From Alteromonas hispanica (GTDB taxonomy: Bacteria > Pseudomonadota > Gammaproteobacteria > Enterobacterales > Alteromonadaceae), in assembly GCF_010500915.1 (NCBI RefSeq), contig NZ_JAAAWP010000004.1, positions 243,434 to 307,433 of the forward strand: DNA of 64,000 bases, given 5' to 3'. Made by a program: the position numbers and the translations under genes. Positions 37,675 to 46,825 of the stretch are shown one piece after another. Each line of letters opens with the position of its first letter. The stretch's first letter is position 1. The notes under the pieces are model-generated. The model saw only the letters and a list, made by a program, of their open reading frames with translations, was not told the origin of the DNA and did no database searches.

Positions 37675-37699
37675 ACAAGGATGATATTTCAGTAGAATA

Positions 37700-37725
37700 C
37701 TAAAAGGAGCGGAAGCTCCTTTTAG
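37700..37725 (+). terminator. Terminator after M56 gene
   Basis: 11-bp perfect stem CTAAAAGGAGC / GCTCCTTTTAG with loop GGAA, 25 nt after the stop codon; followed by TGTTTT. Confidence 0.8.
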
Positions 37726-37819
37726 TGTTTTCAGTTAAAAAGTGCGATGTAATCACACTTTATATACTCGCGCCTACTTGCGCCGAGTTGCTCGAACTTT
37801 ATTCGCCAAGCTCGACCGT

Positions 37820-38368
37820 TCAGGCTTTTAGATGAGGGGCGCAAGTTTCTGCCACTTTTTTGGCATCGAATATTTCTATCCAATAACCGTCAGGGTCTTT
37901 TATAAAGGCTATTCCTTTCATACTCCCATCATTGAGTTTCTTCTGAAAAGGTACTCCTAGCGTCTCAAATCGTTCGCAGGCAGCTTCAGCATCGGGAACA
38001 TGAAACCCAATATGTCCAAACCCCTTAGGCTCACTGTTACCGTTGTGATAGGACACAGTTTCTGGGGTATCGTCCCAATTATGGGTAAGCTCTAACATAG
38101 CAGGGCGGCCAAAGGTTTGCTTTGTTCGCGTTTCAGCATCTTGGCTTACATCGGAAAAGTCATCACCGGCGGCTAGAAAATAAAGGGTAAATTTCATATC
38201 TTCAAAGTCGAGCCGTTTTATTAACGTCATACCCATAATACGGGTGTAGAAATCTAAGGTACGCTTTGGGTCAGCAATACGCAGCATGGTTTGATTGAAT
38301 ACGAAACCCCGTGTGGCATCGCTTTTTTCTTCGCAAAGACCTTCTGCACTATCAAAATGTCTACTCAT
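37820..38368 (-). CDS. gloA: Glyoxalase I
   Basis: Lactoylglutathione lyase, which detoxifies methylglyoxal. 182 residues, the longer zinc-type form as in Pseudomonas GloA3 or eukaryotes. Metal ligands are visible: Gln in FNQTMLRI, Glu in MLELTHN, His in GFGHIGFHVPD, Glu in YWIEIFD. The N-terminal 24 residues (MSRHFDSAEGLCEEKSDATR) extend before the domain. Monocistronic. Confidence 0.92.
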   Translation of the reverse strand: MSRHFDSAEGLCEEKSDATRGFVFNQTMLRIADPKRTLDFYTRIMGMTLIKRLDFEDMKFTLYFLAAGDDFSDVSQDAETRTKQTFGRPAMLELTHNWDDTPETVSYHNGNSEPKGFGHIGFHVPDAEAACERFETLGVPFQKKLNDGSMKGIAFIKDPDGYWIEIFDAKKVAETCAPHLKA

Positions 38369-38494
38369 GAACTATTTCCTTATTAAAGTAAGATGATTAT
38401 AGATATGATAGCGAGCAGCCAGAGATCAACTGTTGTTCAACAACATTTCCCTGCCACCTGGCGCCCCTCAATTACATGCGATTCAAAACAAAGG

Positions 38495-39103
38495 CTATCC
38501 TTTACCCCACACTGAATCAGATGGTTTGTTTACCACCTTGTACTTATTGCTTGTCTTGGTAGCCGTTTTTTGCGGTTTTTTAACCGCCTTGCTCTTTGAA
38601 GCAAATGCGTTTTGACTAGACGAACGGGGCTTTATATTTTGGCGATACTTGATAACCATACCTTGAAGCAAGTTACGCACTACCTGATCGCCTGCTGCTT
38701 TATAGTTACGATGGTCCGGTTTTCTAAATAGGGCTGACAGTTCACTCTTGCCTATTCTGAAGTCGGCTAACAGCAAAACGTTGATCATATCTTCGTCTTT
38801 GTAGCTCATTGCTATACGAATTTTTCTCAAGATTTCGTTATTACTCAAGCGCTCTTTCGGGCCCAATATTTTTGGAGCTTGTCCCTCTTGCTTCCCACGA
38901 TTTTTGATGATCAAACCATCTAAAAACAACGCAAGAATTTTATCTCTACAAGGCAAATAACCTTCTTCGTCTTCTTTCTTCATAATGCTATGCAGATAAC
39001 CTATGTCCATATCGTAATCCACCAGCTTAAAAATACTGATAGCGGCGGTATCGTTTATCGCAAGCGCATAGCGAATACGGCGTAAAACATCGTTGTGGAA
39101 CAT
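38495..39103 (-). CDS. DUF1456 (YehS-like) protein with basic tail
   Basis: A 202-residue cytosolic protein with two DUF1456 repeats: NDVLRRIRYALAINDTAAISIFKLVD (about 3-28) and NEILRKIRIAMSYKDEDMINVLLLAD (about 88-113), each followed by a short conserved loop and LLxGLIIK. The C-terminal 45 residues are rich in Lys/Ser (KSKAVKKPQKTATKTSNKYK), which E. coli YehS lacks to my knowledge; this may bind nucleic acid. Function unknown. Confidence 0.8.
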   Translation of the reverse strand: MFHNDVLRRIRYALAINDTAAISIFKLVDYDMDIGYLHSIMKKEDEEGYLPCRDKILALFLDGLIIKNRGKQEGQAPKILGPKERLSNNEILRKIRIAMSYKDEDMINVLLLADFRIGKSELSALFRKPDHRNYKAAGDQVVRNLLQGMVIKYRQNIKPRSSSQNAFASKSKAVKKPQKTATKTSNKYKVVNKPSDSVWGKG

Positions 39104-39250
39104 GGATGGAAACCTTAAATAGAGATGGAAGTGCTAGTGAATGAGTAAATACTGGGCCTGTTTGCCACTGTAATAGTTTAACGTAATTACGAATTTACCG
39201 CTATCTCGGTCTTCCATCATCCATTTAACAGAGCTAAAACCATCAAACCT

Positions 39251-39280
39251 GCTTAGCGCCATTGCAAGGCGCTAAGCTTT
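39251..39280. terminator. Hairpin after dienelactone hydrolase gene
   Basis: 10-bp perfect stem GCTTAGCGCC / GGCGCTAAGC with 7-nt loop, 7 nt past the stop of the gene at 39285. The T tract is poor on the minus strand (CAGGTTTG), better on the plus strand. Confidence 0.6.
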
Positions 39281-39284
39281 TAGA

Positions 39285-40184
39285 TTATTTAAGGTGGGTA
39301 TTGAAGAAATCGACTGTTCTTTGCCAAGCAAGCTCAGCATCTTTCGGACTATAGCGACTTGTCGAATCGTTATGAAAACCGTGCTGAGCTTTACTGTATA
39401 CATGGGCTGTATACTGGGCATTATTGGCTTTAAGCACTTTTTCGTATTCGGGCCAGGTCGCATTGACTCGTTTATCGTTTTCACCAAAGTGTAACAATAG
39501 CGGCCCCTTTACCTTACCTTGTAATTCTGATGATGCAGGCGTGCCGTAAAATGGCACTGCAGCGTCTATTTTACTCGGCAGTGTGGCTGCCAGTAAATTA
39601 CTGATGTAACCACCAAAACAGAAGCCCACAACTCCTAGCTTATCGGTTGTCATTTTATGCGCATTCAGCCATTGTGCCGCAGCAATGAAGTCTTGCTCAA
39701 TTTTATCTCTATCGAGACTTCGCTGCATGGCTCTACCTTCATCATCATTTCCAGGATAGCCACCTAATGGAAAAAGCGCATCTGGTGCAAAGGCAATAAA
39801 GCCTTGCATTGCTAAACGTCTTGCCACGTCTTTTATGTAGGGATTTAGCCCCCTGTTTTCATGAACAACTAGCACCGCTGGCATGGGCTTGTCGTTAGCT
39901 GGCGTGGTAGGAACCACGAAATACCCACCGCCTGTGCCATGGCCTTGGGCAGATGGAAACTCTTCATAGGTAGCTTTAATTGCCGGGTTGTTAAAAGATA
40001 CTTGCTCAGCTTTGGCATAGTTTGGAATAAGCGCGCTGCCTATAACACCCGCTGACAAGCCGGCTATAGACAATGACGCGATACGCGTTAAAAAAGTGCG
40101 CCTGTCTATATCGCCATGCGCATATTCGTCGTACCAGTCAAATGCTTCTTGTGGAATGGTTAGTGTTTCTTCATTTGTTTTCAT
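39285..40184 (-). CDS. Tat-exported dienelactone hydrolase family protein
   Basis: A 299-residue alpha/beta hydrolase. The N-terminus has DRRTFLTRIASLSIAGLSAG (residues 26-45), a twin-arginine signal, with cleavage near AKAEQ. The catalytic triad is Cys in GFCFGG (Cys nucleophile, as in dienelactone hydrolase), Asp in GENDKRV, and His in AQHGFHND. It resembles YghX-type periplasmic members. Substrate unknown, presumably a lactone or ester. Start ATG 40184 leaves a 25-residue N-region before the RR motif, long but usual for this subfamily. Confidence 0.85.
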   Translation of the reverse strand: MKTNEETLTIPQEAFDWYDEYAHGDIDRRTFLTRIASLSIAGLSAGVIGSALIPNYAKAEQVSFNNPAIKATYEEFPSAQGHGTGGGYFVVPTTPANDKPMPAVLVVHENRGLNPYIKDVARRLAMQGFIAFAPDALFPLGGYPGNDDEGRAMQRSLDRDKIEQDFIAAAQWLNAHKMTTDKLGVVGFCFGGYISNLLAATLPSKIDAAVPFYGTPASSELQGKVKGPLLLHFGENDKRVNATWPEYEKVLKANNAQYTAHVYSKAQHGFHNDSTSRYSPKDAELAWQRTVDFFNTHLK

Positions 40185-40592
40185 TATCTTTACCTATTGA
40201 GCTTTTTTCTATTGAGCTTTTACCTACCAAGATTGTACCTACAAAGCTTTATTGGCTTAGAAAAAAGGCAGTAACTCATTATTAATAATCTGTCGTTCAA
40301 GTTTTGCGTATTGGTCTTTTCTCTGCAGTGAAAGGCAAATACACATGACTCAAGGTGCTTGATTGGACAAAATTTATCCAGCATTACTTTGTTGAAAACC
40401 GACCAACGGCAGGACTTTTCGGTCTAGTATCATTTGTATGAATAGACGCCTTTAAGCCAAGGTATTTAAAGCATGTGGGCATGCTGTCTATCTAACAAAT
40501 TTGTAATTTCCCTGTGCAATATTTCAACTAAAGTATTAGCTATATAACACCTCAAAATAACCTTATAACTTAAAGGGTTATAGGAGTCACTT
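40185..40592. other. 408-bp intergenic region before MCP gene
   Basis: Divergent upstream region of the hydrolase and MCP genes. It holds a tandem direct repeat CTATTGAGCTTTT (40194-40206 and 40209-40221) directly upstream of the hydrolase start, and a small hairpin TATAAC/GTTATA just before the MCP ribosome site (TAGGAG). Nothing else recognised. Confidence 0.4.
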
Positions 40593-42221
40593 ATGATTAA
40601 GCTAAGCCTAAAAGCGCAACTCCGATTGGCATTTGTTTTGGTTTTACTCATCGTTATTATTATTTCGTCATCGGCGCTAATGAGTGCCAGCAAAACTGCT
40701 TCTTCGTTTTCTGCATACCAAAATCAAACAGCTAACGCGACAATCGTTTCTCAGCTTCAAGAGGGGTTGTTAATGGCTAGAGTCCAGGCAATAAAGTATT
40801 TTTCAGACCAATCAAATAGCTATGTCAAAAATTTCAATGAGTGGGCAAAACTCGTTGATAAATACCTCAATGTTGCGAATAGAGAGTTCGTCGACGCACA
40901 GAACAAACAAAATGTACGACTTCTCGAATCCAAGTTTTCTGAATACAAAGATGCCTTCGCTAATTTAACGAAGCTTTACGAAAATGGTGTCGAGCTTTCT
41001 CGATCTATGCTTTCAACCCGCAATTCCCTAATAGACGATAGATTGAACAAACTCGGGCCGGAAATGGCGTCGCTGCTAGAAGCAACAAACACACGGATAA
41101 CCAGTATTCAGAATGAGCTGGGACAGGACGTTGATAGCGTTGTTAGTATATCGAATACAATCATCTTTGTGCTTGTTGTCTTTGCTTGTATCACATGTAT
41201 TGTTATTGCGTATTTTTTGCCAGAAAAAATATTAAGGCCTGTCGGCGGCGAGCCTAAAGATATAAAACACATTGCCGATCAGTGCGCAGACGGCAATTTA
41301 ACTTCCATTTCCACAAGTGTCGACGATAAAGAGGGGATCTACAGAGCACTAGCAAAAATGGCAGCGGAGCTAAAAAACGTGATTGGGGATATTCGGTTGG
41401 CGTCAACGAACGTTAACGCTCTCTCTGGCGGTTTGTCTGATATGTCGAAAACTACCTCATCAAGCGCACAGCAGCAAATGGATACACTTAATCAAATTGC
41501 GGTTGCCATGGAGCAGATGACTACCACCATTATTCATGTTACCGAAAATGCGCAGCATGCTGCAGATTCCGCTGGTCACGCTAATTCTAGTGTTGTATCA
41601 GGCAGGCATGCCATAGAGCAAAGCGCCCAAAGTCTCAAACTTCTTGTCGAAAAAATTGAGCTTGTCTCTTCCTCTATCGATAGTTTAACAACAGAGGCAG
41701 ATAGTATGAGTGGTGTTTTAAAAACAATTAATGATATTGCCGAACAAACCAATTTACTTGCTTTAAACGCAGCCATTGAGGCCGCCCGAGCGGGTGAACA
41801 GGGCAGAGGGTTCGCGGTAGTGGCTGATGAGGTGAGAACGTTGGCCACTCGTACCCAGCAAAGCACTCACGACATTCAAAACAAGCTCATTAGCCTGAAG
41901 CGCGAATCTGGCAGTGCTGTGCGTTTAATGGCGGAAACCTCGCAAGAAGCTCAATCCACACAAACTGCATCACAACGGGCTCAGCATGAATTCGAAGCCA
42001 TAGATAATGCGGTTAATCAAATTAACTCAATGAATCAACAAATTGCCTCATCGGCTGAAGAACAAGCGACGGTGGCTAAAGAAATAAATGAATTGATAGT
42101 AGGCGTAAACTCACTTGCCGAGGAGACATCAACAACCGCTACAAAAACCGATGAAAAAGTGTCGGAACTTACCGCAACTGCACAGACGCTAGAAAAGCGA
42201 TGTGCATACTTCAGCGTTTAA
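40593..42221 (+). CDS. Methyl-accepting chemotaxis protein
   Basis: A 542-residue transducer. Membrane helices at about 12-32 and 188-210 bracket a periplasmic all-helical sensor (about 33-187, four-helix-bundle type). A HAMP-like linker with [16 protein letters not shown] follows, then the cytoplasmic signalling domain with the conserved tip [20 protein letters not shown] and [18 protein letters not shown]. No C-terminal CheR-binding pentapeptide is seen. It stands alone, with a good TAGGAG ribosome site. Ligand unknown. Confidence 0.9.
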   Translation: MIKLSLKAQLRLAFVLVLLIVIIISSSALMSASKTASSFSAYQNQTANATIVSQLQEGLLMARVQAIKYFSDQSNSYVKNFNEWAKLVDKYLNVANREFVDAQNKQNVRLLESKFSEYKDAFANLTKLYENGVELSRSMLSTRNSLIDDRLNKLGPEMASLLEATNTRITSIQNELGQDVDSVVSISNTIIFVLVVFACITCIVIAYFLPEKILRPVGGEPKDIKHIADQCADGNLTSISTSVDDKEGIYRALAKMAAELKNVIGDIRLASTNVNALSGGLSDMSKTTSSSAQQQMDTLNQIAVAMEQMTTTIIHVTENAQHAADSAGHANSSVVSGRHAIEQSAQSLKLLVEKIELVSSSIDSLTTEADSMSGVLKTINDIAEQTNLLALNAAIEAARAGEQGRGFAVVADEVRTLATRTQQSTHDIQNKLISLKRESGSAVRLMAETSQEAQSTQTASQRAQHEFEAIDNAVNQINSMNQQIASSAEEQATVAKEINELIVGVNSLAEETSTTATKTDEKVSELTATAQTLEKRCAYFSV

Positions 42222-42350
42222 ATAAAAACGGCTTTCTGATCAGTGATTTGGTTTTTCAATCTAGGTTTTATTGCCATCTGCATTGCCATCAAGTTCGGAC
42301 TTTTCAGGCAACGCAGACGGCTATAATGGCTCATTAATGGCAACTAGAAA

Positions 42351-43076
42351 TTACGAGGTTGGCATTACGTAAACCTCCCTTACGCAAGCCTTATCACTGC
42401 TCGATAAGGCATACATTACGGCATCGGCAATGTCTTCTGGGGCAAGTTTGTCTTCTTTGGGTTCATCGAAAAACGGTGTATTCACCATTCCCGGGCAAAT
42501 GGTGGTGCATTTACCACCCCACTCGCGCATTTCCTCGGCGAGGTTTAAGCCGAAACCATAAGCAAACCATTTACTTGCACCGTAAACCGAACCTTTAAGT
42601 GCAATTCTTCCTGCAACAGACCCCGTTAACAAAAAGTGTCCTTTGCTCTCTCTAAGAAACGGAAGCCCTGCTTTGGCGGTATATAAAAGCCCGTTTACGT
42701 TTGCTCCTAACATGGTAGACCAATCGCTAACATTTCCCTGCTCAATACCTGGTTGGTTTGCTCCTGTACCCGCATTAGCGAAAACCGCATCGATGTGGCT
42801 AAAATGCGTGTTAATTTTTTCAAAAGCGTTTTCCAGCGCTTCGTATTCACTGACATCCGCAGCTACAGAGAAAGCATTTTCGCTACCCAACTCGTCAACT
42901 AGCTTATTCAGCTTATCTTCGCTTCGAGCAATAAGTGCAACACGATGGCCTTCATTTACAAGCGCTGTTGCCGTTGCCTTACCAATACCGCTAGAGGCCC
43001 CGGTAATAACAACGACTTTAGATTCACCGTTATCGTTTTGACCTGCTTTACTGCTTGCGGTGTGATCACGACTCAT
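42351..43076 (-). CDS. Short-chain dehydrogenase/reductase
   Basis: A classical SDR of 241 residues. NAD(P)-binding TGASSGIGKATA (near 25), NAGT (near 107), catalytic Ser in LLTGSVAGR and Tyr/Lys in YGASK are intact. Arg after the second strand (ALIARSEDKL) favours NADPH. It resembles the YdfG/serine-dehydrogenase-like group, but the substrate cannot be stated. Isolated gene; convergent with the MCP gene. Confidence 0.85.
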   Translation of the reverse strand: MSRDHTASSKAGQNDNGESKVVVITGASSGIGKATATALVNEGHRVALIARSEDKLNKLVDELGSENAFSVAADVSEYEALENAFEKINTHFSHIDAVFANAGTGANQPGIEQGNVSDWSTMLGANVNGLLYTAKAGLPFLRESKGHFLLTGSVAGRIALKGSVYGASKWFAYGFGLNLAEEMREWGGKCTTICPGMVNTPFFDEPKEDKLAPEDIADAVMYALSSSDKACVREVYVMPTS

Positions 43077-43434
43077 ATTAATAATCTCCTAATATATGTG
43101 GCAAAATACGTAGAGAACGCCCTTTTCGTGTAAAGGCGTAGGTTCTAGCAAAACAGGTGCAAAAAACAAACCAGATAAACACTCGAAGAAAAACACTTTA
43201 CCATCTGATAAAAATAATAATTTTATAAAAAAAGAAAGAACAACCAGTGTATTTACTGGCTTAATTTTCAAAAAAGCAGGTAGGATTTACACAGCGATTA
43301 CGCTTATCTACAACCCATGTGTCGCTTACAGGGGCTGTTGGTCTCAGGTGGCTATATTTTTCATTGCTACCGAGTACTTTTTCTGGCATTTTTCCGCTCG
43401 TTTTTTCTCATCGTTTTACCTTTGGACGTAACTT
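43077..43434. other. 358-bp region without a recognised gene
   Basis: Divergent region between SDR and LysE-type genes. Two small hairpins (ACCAGT/ACTGGC near 43239; CGCC-CTTT/AAAGGCG near 43118) and A-rich stretches. A plus-strand open frame at 43317 overlaps the LysE start and looks spurious. Confidence 0.4.
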
Positions 43435-44052
43435 ATGAGTTGGGCCACTCTTTCACTGTTTATACCGACATTTTTCTTTGTATCTATTACACCAGGTATG
43501 TGTATGACGCTGGCTCTAACACTAGGAATGAGCATTGGTGTAAAACGCGCTCTATGGATGATGTTAGGTGAGCTTGCTGGAGTAGGTTTAGTTGCTACAC
43601 TCTCTTCCATTGGCGTTGCAGCGCTATTGCTTAACTATCCAAATATATTCACGGCGCTCAAATATATCGGTGGAGCATATTTGTTTTATATTGGTGTTCA
43701 AATGTGGCGTTCACGAGGAAAAATGGCACTAAAGCACAGTGGTGAAAACCAACAGGCTTCTCGTATTGCTTTAATATCTCAAGGCTTTATTACCGCAATT
43801 GCAAACCCCAAGGGATGGGCCTTTTTTATTGCCTTATTGCCTCCCTTTATCGAGCCCACACGCTCGCTAACAAGTCAGTTGGTTAGCTTAATTGCCATTA
43901 TTTTAGTACTTGAATTTACCTGTTTGCTAATTTATGCATCTGGGGGGCGCACTTTACGCTCGATGTTGATGAAAAGTGATAACGTACAGATTATGAACCG
44001 AATTGCAGGTACGCTAATGGTAGGCGTGGGGATGTGGTTGGTGGCAACCTAG
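43435..44052 (+). CDS. LysE/RhtB-family amino-acid exporter
   Basis: A 205-residue inner-membrane exporter with about six helices. Family features are the N-terminal FFFVSITPGMCMTLALTLGMSIG (ITPG motif), GAYLFYIGVQMWRSRG, and FITAIANPKGWAFFIALLPPFI. Exports an amino acid or homoserine-lactone-like solute; the substrate is not predictable. The ribosome site is weak (GGA). The PepSY gene follows after 89 nt on the same strand. Confidence 0.88.
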   Translation: MSWATLSLFIPTFFFVSITPGMCMTLALTLGMSIGVKRALWMMLGELAGVGLVATLSSIGVAALLLNYPNIFTALKYIGGAYLFYIGVQMWRSRGKMALKHSGENQQASRIALISQGFITAIANPKGWAFFIALLPPFIEPTRSLTSQLVSLIAIILVLEFTCLLIYASGGRTLRSMLMKSDNVQIMNRIAGTLMVGVGMWLVAT

Positions 44053-44141
44053 TGTCTTCATTTTAGATCTAAATTCGCTGTATTTTTTACTACTTACACC
44101 TTATGCAGTATAGTTAAACTCCGTATTAAATATGTGAACTA

Positions 44142-44681
44142 ATGCCCAATAAACTACGCAAAATCAGTCGCCAACTTCATCTTTGGATAACGCTCAGTGT
44201 CTTTATACCTGTCGTCATTGTGATAGGCAGCGGCCTTTTGTTACAAGTAAAAAAAGAAGTTGATTGGGTCCAACCTCCAACTCAAAAAGTTACCGCAAAC
44301 ACATCAACCGCAATAATCAGCGCCGAGCAAATTTTGCAGTCGGTTACTGCCGCTCCACAAGCGCAGTTGTCGCAATGGGAAGATATCGACAGACTAGACA
44401 TTAGACCAAATAAAGGCGTGATAAAGGTACGGGGTAATAATCACTGGGAAGTTCAACTGAACGCCTACACGGGTGAGGTACTACAAACGGCTTATCGACG
44501 TGCCGATACCATAGAGTCTATTCACGACGGAAGTTGGTTTTTCGAAGGCGCCAAGCTCTACCTTTTTCTACCCGCCGCCATTTTATTGTTGATTATTTGG
44601 CTTACGGGAATGGTAATGCTAGTGACTACGCTTAAAAGCAAATACCGCAAAAGACAGGCTCGTTTACAGCAAAACACTTAA
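44142..44681 (+). CDS. PepSY-domain membrane protein
   Basis: A 179-residue protein with two membrane helices (about 15-34 and 138-162) around a periplasmic PepSY region (QLNAYTGEVLQTAYRRAD). Conserved His in LHLWITLSVFIPVV and in IHDGSWF fits the PepSY-TM family. Such proteins accompany TonB-dependent receptors in iron or siderophore uptake; here the convergent receptor gene overlaps its 3' end by 18 nt. A role in ferric reduction is inferred, not shown. Confidence 0.75.
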   Translation: MPNKLRKISRQLHLWITLSVFIPVVIVIGSGLLLQVKKEVDWVQPPTQKVTANTSTAIISAEQILQSVTAAPQAQLSQWEDIDRLDIRPNKGVIKVRGNNHWEVQLNAYTGEVLQTAYRRADTIESIHDGSWFFEGAKLYLFLPAAILLLIIWLTGMVMLVTTLKSKYRKRQARLQQNT

Positions 44682-46679
44682 GTAGAAATTCAAGTTTCTT
44701 CCACGCGCAAACGCTGCTCTATTATCTGCGCTTACATAAAATAACTGATTTGTGAGATTGTTCGCACTTACTTTCGCAGTCACATTTTCATTCACTTCCC
44801 AAGAAACGCCCACATCCAAGCTGAGTGTGCTTCTAAGCGACCGCTCACCGTCTGCAGCGCTTATTTTACTTGCGCGATACAGCAGGCTTGAAAAAGCACG
44901 AACTCGGCCAAGGTCGTAAGCTATATCGAGTCGATGATTGTTTGGTGGAATATCAGAGATAGGACTGCCAGTGGAATCTTCACCTTGCAACAAAGCTCCG
45001 CTTAGTTTTAGGGAAAACAACGAGGTGTCGGGCGCCCACTTCGCGCTATAGCTTATTCCGTCAATCTGTGCCCTGTTTAAATTAACGTACTGTAACAGGT
45101 TATCGTTAATAGCAATGCGTTCAATATACTGCTTTATGCTCTGATGAAATGCCTCCGCACTTGCTGTCACTGTCTTATTTGCGTACGACATTACGCCCTG
45201 CACATTGAGGGATTTTTCGGTGTTTAATTCGGCATCGCCTATTACAGTGCCTCGCGGTGTTTCTCCCGAGTAAAAACGTTCGGTAAGTGAGGGATTTCTA
45301 AAAGCGCTCGAGACATAAATGCTAGCTCTCCAATGGGGCGTTATCGAGTAGCTTCCTCCAGCAAATCCACTCATATTGGAATTTGCGATGCTATGATCAC
45401 CAGCATTCTGACCGGTAGTATTTTGGCGCTGCCAATCGAACCGTGCTCCTACTGCAAGCGAAAACGCTCCCACGGTTCGTGATGCATCAAATACACCAGC
45501 AAGAGCAAATTCACTGGCATCAAGAGGCGCAACGCTATACGTTTCTTCGCTGTAGTTATATTGATTTAGGGCAGCTTGAGAATTAAATGCTAATTCGCGT
45601 TCATCAATACGCACTCCATTGCGTCCCTGTATCTGGGCCTGCCAGTTTATGTTCCAGTTTGCCAAGCGTACTTTACTTCCCATGTCCCCGCCATAGTCAA
45701 ACGCGCGACTACGACTTTCGTTTAAGCGCTGTTCAGGGCGCAAAGTATCGGTATCTAGCTGCGACTGATGCCACCATACATTGCTGGTAATTGCACCAAA
45801 ATTAGCGCTGACTTTGCCGAGCCAATGGGTATTTTGGGGGTATGTTGTCACTCTTTCTTCAGGAAAGTCGCTGCTTGACTTACCTACATTGCGATTTTGC
45901 GAGTAAAGGGACCACGCTTCTGTCATTGGTGTTTTTTCAAATTGATGGCGAACAAATAACGCTGTTTGCTCAAATTGGTCGTAAAGCACATTGTTGTTGG
46001 CATCTTCGGCGTTGCTAGCATGTCGATATGACAGTTTCCAGTCGGTGTTAATGTTATGCCCGGAATACGCAATTTCCTGCGTAGCTGCGTTGTTAAGAAG
46101 GCCCGCTTGGAATTGATGACCATTCGGTTCAGATAGACTGATATTGACCGCACCTCCCATTGCGCCTGAGCCTAAGTAGGTTGATGCCGCCCCAGGAATT
46201 ACTGAGATATTACTAATGAACCTCGGCGGCAAAAAGCCTGTGCTAGCCCCCGCTCTTCTGTCACTTATTATAGGCACACCGTTTATCAATGTTTGAATAC
46301 GCCAGCGCGAAAAACCACGAATGCTGATATTTTGAATTTGCCCGCCCTGCCCGTTCAAGCTCACTACCGGAGACTGCACTAACACATCGTTAATAGTGGT
46401 AGGCTCAGTAAGGTTTTGCTGATCATATTGATAAAGCGGAAAAATTTTGGTGAGCGTTTCATGGTAGTAAGGCCGCCTAGCCGTTACCGCTATATTTTCT
46501 ATGGCCTGTGCATTTTCTGTCGCCTTTCCATTGGCTTTATCTGTTACAGACTTTCGTTCTTCCTCTAAAGAAGAGCCCTTTGCCGGGTTAGCAGAAAGAG
46601 GACACGCAAGTGACAACAGCACTGCCATGCCAATAATTTGCAGAGAGGAGAAAGGAACGAATATTTGAAAATGGAACAT
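44664..46679 (-). CDS. TonB-dependent receptor
   Basis: A 671-residue outer-membrane receptor. Signal peptide (IGMAVLLSLACPLSANP), a linker with IENIAVTARRP, a plug (about 80-200, with QNISIRGFSRWRIQTLINGVPI and GSGAMGGAVNIS), and a barrel ending in NLNFYLSVLL. The barrel carries TonB-receptor box features (FRNPSLTERFYSGETPRGTVIG). It resembles ferric-siderophore or cobalamin/metal receptors more than sugar receptors; pairing with a PepSY gene supports iron. The signal peptide may begin at an internal Met18. Confidence 0.88.
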   Translation of the reverse strand: MFHFQIFVPFSSLQIIGMAVLLSLACPLSANPAKGSSLEEERKSVTDKANGKATENAQAIENIAVTARRPYYHETLTKIFPLYQYDQQNLTEPTTINDVLVQSPVVSLNGQGGQIQNISIRGFSRWRIQTLINGVPIISDRRAGASTGFLPPRFISNISVIPGAASTYLGSGAMGGAVNISLSEPNGHQFQAGLLNNAATQEIAYSGHNINTDWKLSYRHASNAEDANNNVLYDQFEQTALFVRHQFEKTPMTEAWSLYSQNRNVGKSSSDFPEERVTTYPQNTHWLGKVSANFGAITSNVWWHQSQLDTDTLRPEQRLNESRSRAFDYGGDMGSKVRLANWNINWQAQIQGRNGVRIDERELAFNSQAALNQYNYSEETYSVAPLDASEFALAGVFDASRTVGAFSLAVGARFDWQRQNTTGQNAGDHSIANSNMSGFAGGSYSITPHWRASIYVSSAFRNPSLTERFYSGETPRGTVIGDAELNTEKSLNVQGVMSYANKTVTASAEAFHQSIKQYIERIAINDNLLQYVNLNRAQIDGISYSAKWAPDTSLFSLKLSGALLQGEDSTGSPISDIPPNNHRLDIAYDLGRVRAFSSLLYRASKISAADGERSLRSTLSLDVGVSWEVNENVTAKVSANNLTNQLFYVSADNRAAFARGRNLNFYLSVLL

Positions 46680-46712
46680 ACAGCTTTAAGATGCAAAGTC
46701 AGATAAAAAAAT

Positions 46713-46741
46713 AAAACGGCAGTTGTAAAAACTGCCGTTTT
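46713..46741 (-). terminator. Terminator of the sortilin-like gene
   Basis: 12-bp perfect stem AAAACGGCAGTT / AACTGCCGTTTT, loop GTAAA; followed on the minus strand by ATTTTTTTAT. It separates the gene ending at 46826 from the receptor start at 46679. Confidence 0.88.
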
Positions 46742-46825
46742 TTAGCAATTAACTTAAAGGCCTATAAACTGTCTGTTAACAGTAGAAGGCCTGTAAAAGC
46801 TCGTTACTGGGTTGTTATTGGGTTA

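Noticed and set aside
43317..43571. 84-codon plus-strand open frame before LysE
   Set aside because: Overlaps the true LysE start in another frame; composition (Cys, Tyr, Phe rich) looks non-coding.
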